Below are positions 12,853 to 13,526 of a stretch of 13,526 nt of DNA, piece after piece; the stretch's first letter is position 1, and each line of letters begins with the position of its first letter. The stretch comes from JBGPLH01 sp041486365 [NCBI: Thermodesulfobacteriota bacterium]. Lineage in GTDB: Bacteria > JAUYMQ01. The stretch is taken from positions 1-13,526 of the forward strand of contig JBGPLH010000053.1 in the NCBI GenBank assembly GCA_041486365.1, given 5' to 3'. The position numbers were made by a program, and so were the translations under genes. The notes beneath the pieces are model-generated. The model was given only the letters and a program-made list of their open reading frames with translations. It did no database searches and was not told where the DNA came from.

Positions 12853-13526
12853 CTATCCCCTTCCCTTTCCCTTCGCGCGCCGCATCTCCATCACCCGCAG
12901 CTCCTGCTTCGCTTCCGTGCAGCCGGCGTTGATCTCCACGGCCCGGCGGTAGCACGCCTCCGCGCCCGCCAGGTCCCCCTCCGCCTTGCGCAGGTTCCCG
13001 AGGAAGACGTGCGGCTGCTCCAGCCGCGGGCCGAGCGAGATGGCGCGCTCGAGCGCTTCCCTCGCCTCGGGCGGCGACGGCCGGCCTTCGGCGACCGCAG
13101 CGCGGTGGAGCGCCCAGCCGAAGTACGCCCGGTACTCCCCCTCGCCGGGACAGAGATCCGCGGCCCAGCGGAAGGCTTCCAGCGCCTCGCGCGGGCTGCG
13201 GCGGCGAAGGTACACCAAACCCTTCTGGTACTGCATCTCGGCCTGCACGGCCCGCTCGGCTTCCTGCGCCTTGCGATCGAAGGCGGCTGATCCCCGTCGC
13301 GCGTGGTCCCAGGTCGCGCGGGATGCGGCGTTGGAAAGGACGGTGTGCGCCTCCGAGATCCGGGCGAAGATCGCCTGCGCGAGAGACCGGATCTCGGCCG
13401 GCGCATTGAGGCCCAGGCGGTCCGGGTGGACCGTCTTGGCCAGCTCGAGGTAGCGATCCCGGATCTCCCCGGCATCCGCGGAGGCGGGCACCCCGAGCAC
13501 GGCGTAATGATCCTTGTTGGCACAGA
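12853..13526 (-). CDS. J-domain protein with TPR repeats (5'-truncated)
   Basis: The frame is open to the window edge. The residues at the edge (KDHYAVLGV) are already J-domain sequence, so the start lies outside and more protein may precede it. Counting from the GTG at 13500, the J domain has helix [19 protein letters not shown] with HPD at 25-27, the loop that stimulates DnaK ATPase, followed by an alanine-rich helix ending in WDHARRG. Residues from about 90 to 205 form TPR-like helical pairs ([37 protein letters not shown]) that would bind other proteins. There is no Gly/Phe region or zinc domain, so this is not a classical DnaJ but a class III-type co-chaperone. The C-terminus RRAKGKGRG is encoded by the purine-rich stretch that includes the ilvE ribosome-binding site. 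Confidence 0.87.
   Translation of the reverse strand, partial: CANKDHYAVLGVPASADAGEIRDRYLELAKTVHPDRLGLNAPAEIRSLAQAIFARISEAHTVLSNAASRATWDHARRGSAAFDRKAQEAERAVQAEMQYQKGLVYLRRRSPREALEAFRWAADLCPGEGEYRAYFGWALHRAAVAEGRPSPPEAREALERAISLGPRLEQPHVFLGNLRKAEGDLAGAEACYRRAVEINAGCTEAKQELRVMEMRRAKGKGRG

Overview
The window is strongly GC-rich bacterial DNA, densely packed, with many GTG starts and short or overlapping gene junctions. The gene set is core metabolism: a lipoylated 2-oxo acid dehydrogenase complex, an NAD-type isocitrate dehydrogenase, two complex I subunits, a branched-chain aminotransferase, LipB and ArfB. It fits a free-living, respiring bacterium from a high-GC lineage. Nothing seen fixes the phylum. 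There are no phage genes, insertion sequences, CRISPR arrays, tRNAs or rRNAs.

Layout. Plus strand, 2-2067: the 3' part of a thiamine-diphosphate (acetolactate synthase-like) enzyme, then arfB, whose GTG start lies in the stop region of the first gene. arfB converges on and overlaps the end of lipB by 14 bp. Everything else is on the minus strand, read here in transcription order from the right. (a) 13526-11933: a 5'-truncated J-domain/TPR protein, then ilvE two bases later, ending at an 11-bp hairpin. (b) 11638-9880: a sigma70-like promoter, a GC-rich leader with repeated GGGGTCCCC elements, a rubrerythrin-like ferritin-fold protein, icd joined by an ATGA overlap, and a clear intrinsic terminator. 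(c) 9742-2054: a sigma70-like promoter with a leader hairpin, nuoB, an unrecognised basic protein with a possible zinc site, nuoI, then (possibly from an internal promoter near 7800) lpdA, E1-alpha, E1-beta, E2 and lipB.

How the parts fit. E1-alpha/E1-beta, E2 and LpdA form a complete 2-oxo acid dehydrogenase. LipB supplies the octanoyl group that becomes lipoate on the E2 lysine. The complex and isocitrate dehydrogenase both produce NADH, and NuoB/NuoI belong to the enzyme that oxidises it. The lpd-E1a-E1b-E2 order and the E2 lipoyl motif look more like a branched-chain (bkd) complex than a classical pyruvate dehydrogenase, so the substrate is left open. ilvE a few kilobases away, which produces branched-chain 2-oxo acids, agrees with that reading but does not prove it.

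The least explained parts are the small protein between nuoB and nuoI, with a histone-H1-like Lys/Arg/Pro/Ala tail and a CC...CxxC cysteine set; the repeat-bearing leader of the ferritin-like/icd unit; and the gene-free stretch 11706-11932, with two perfect 11-bp hairpins and a possible plus-strand small RNA.
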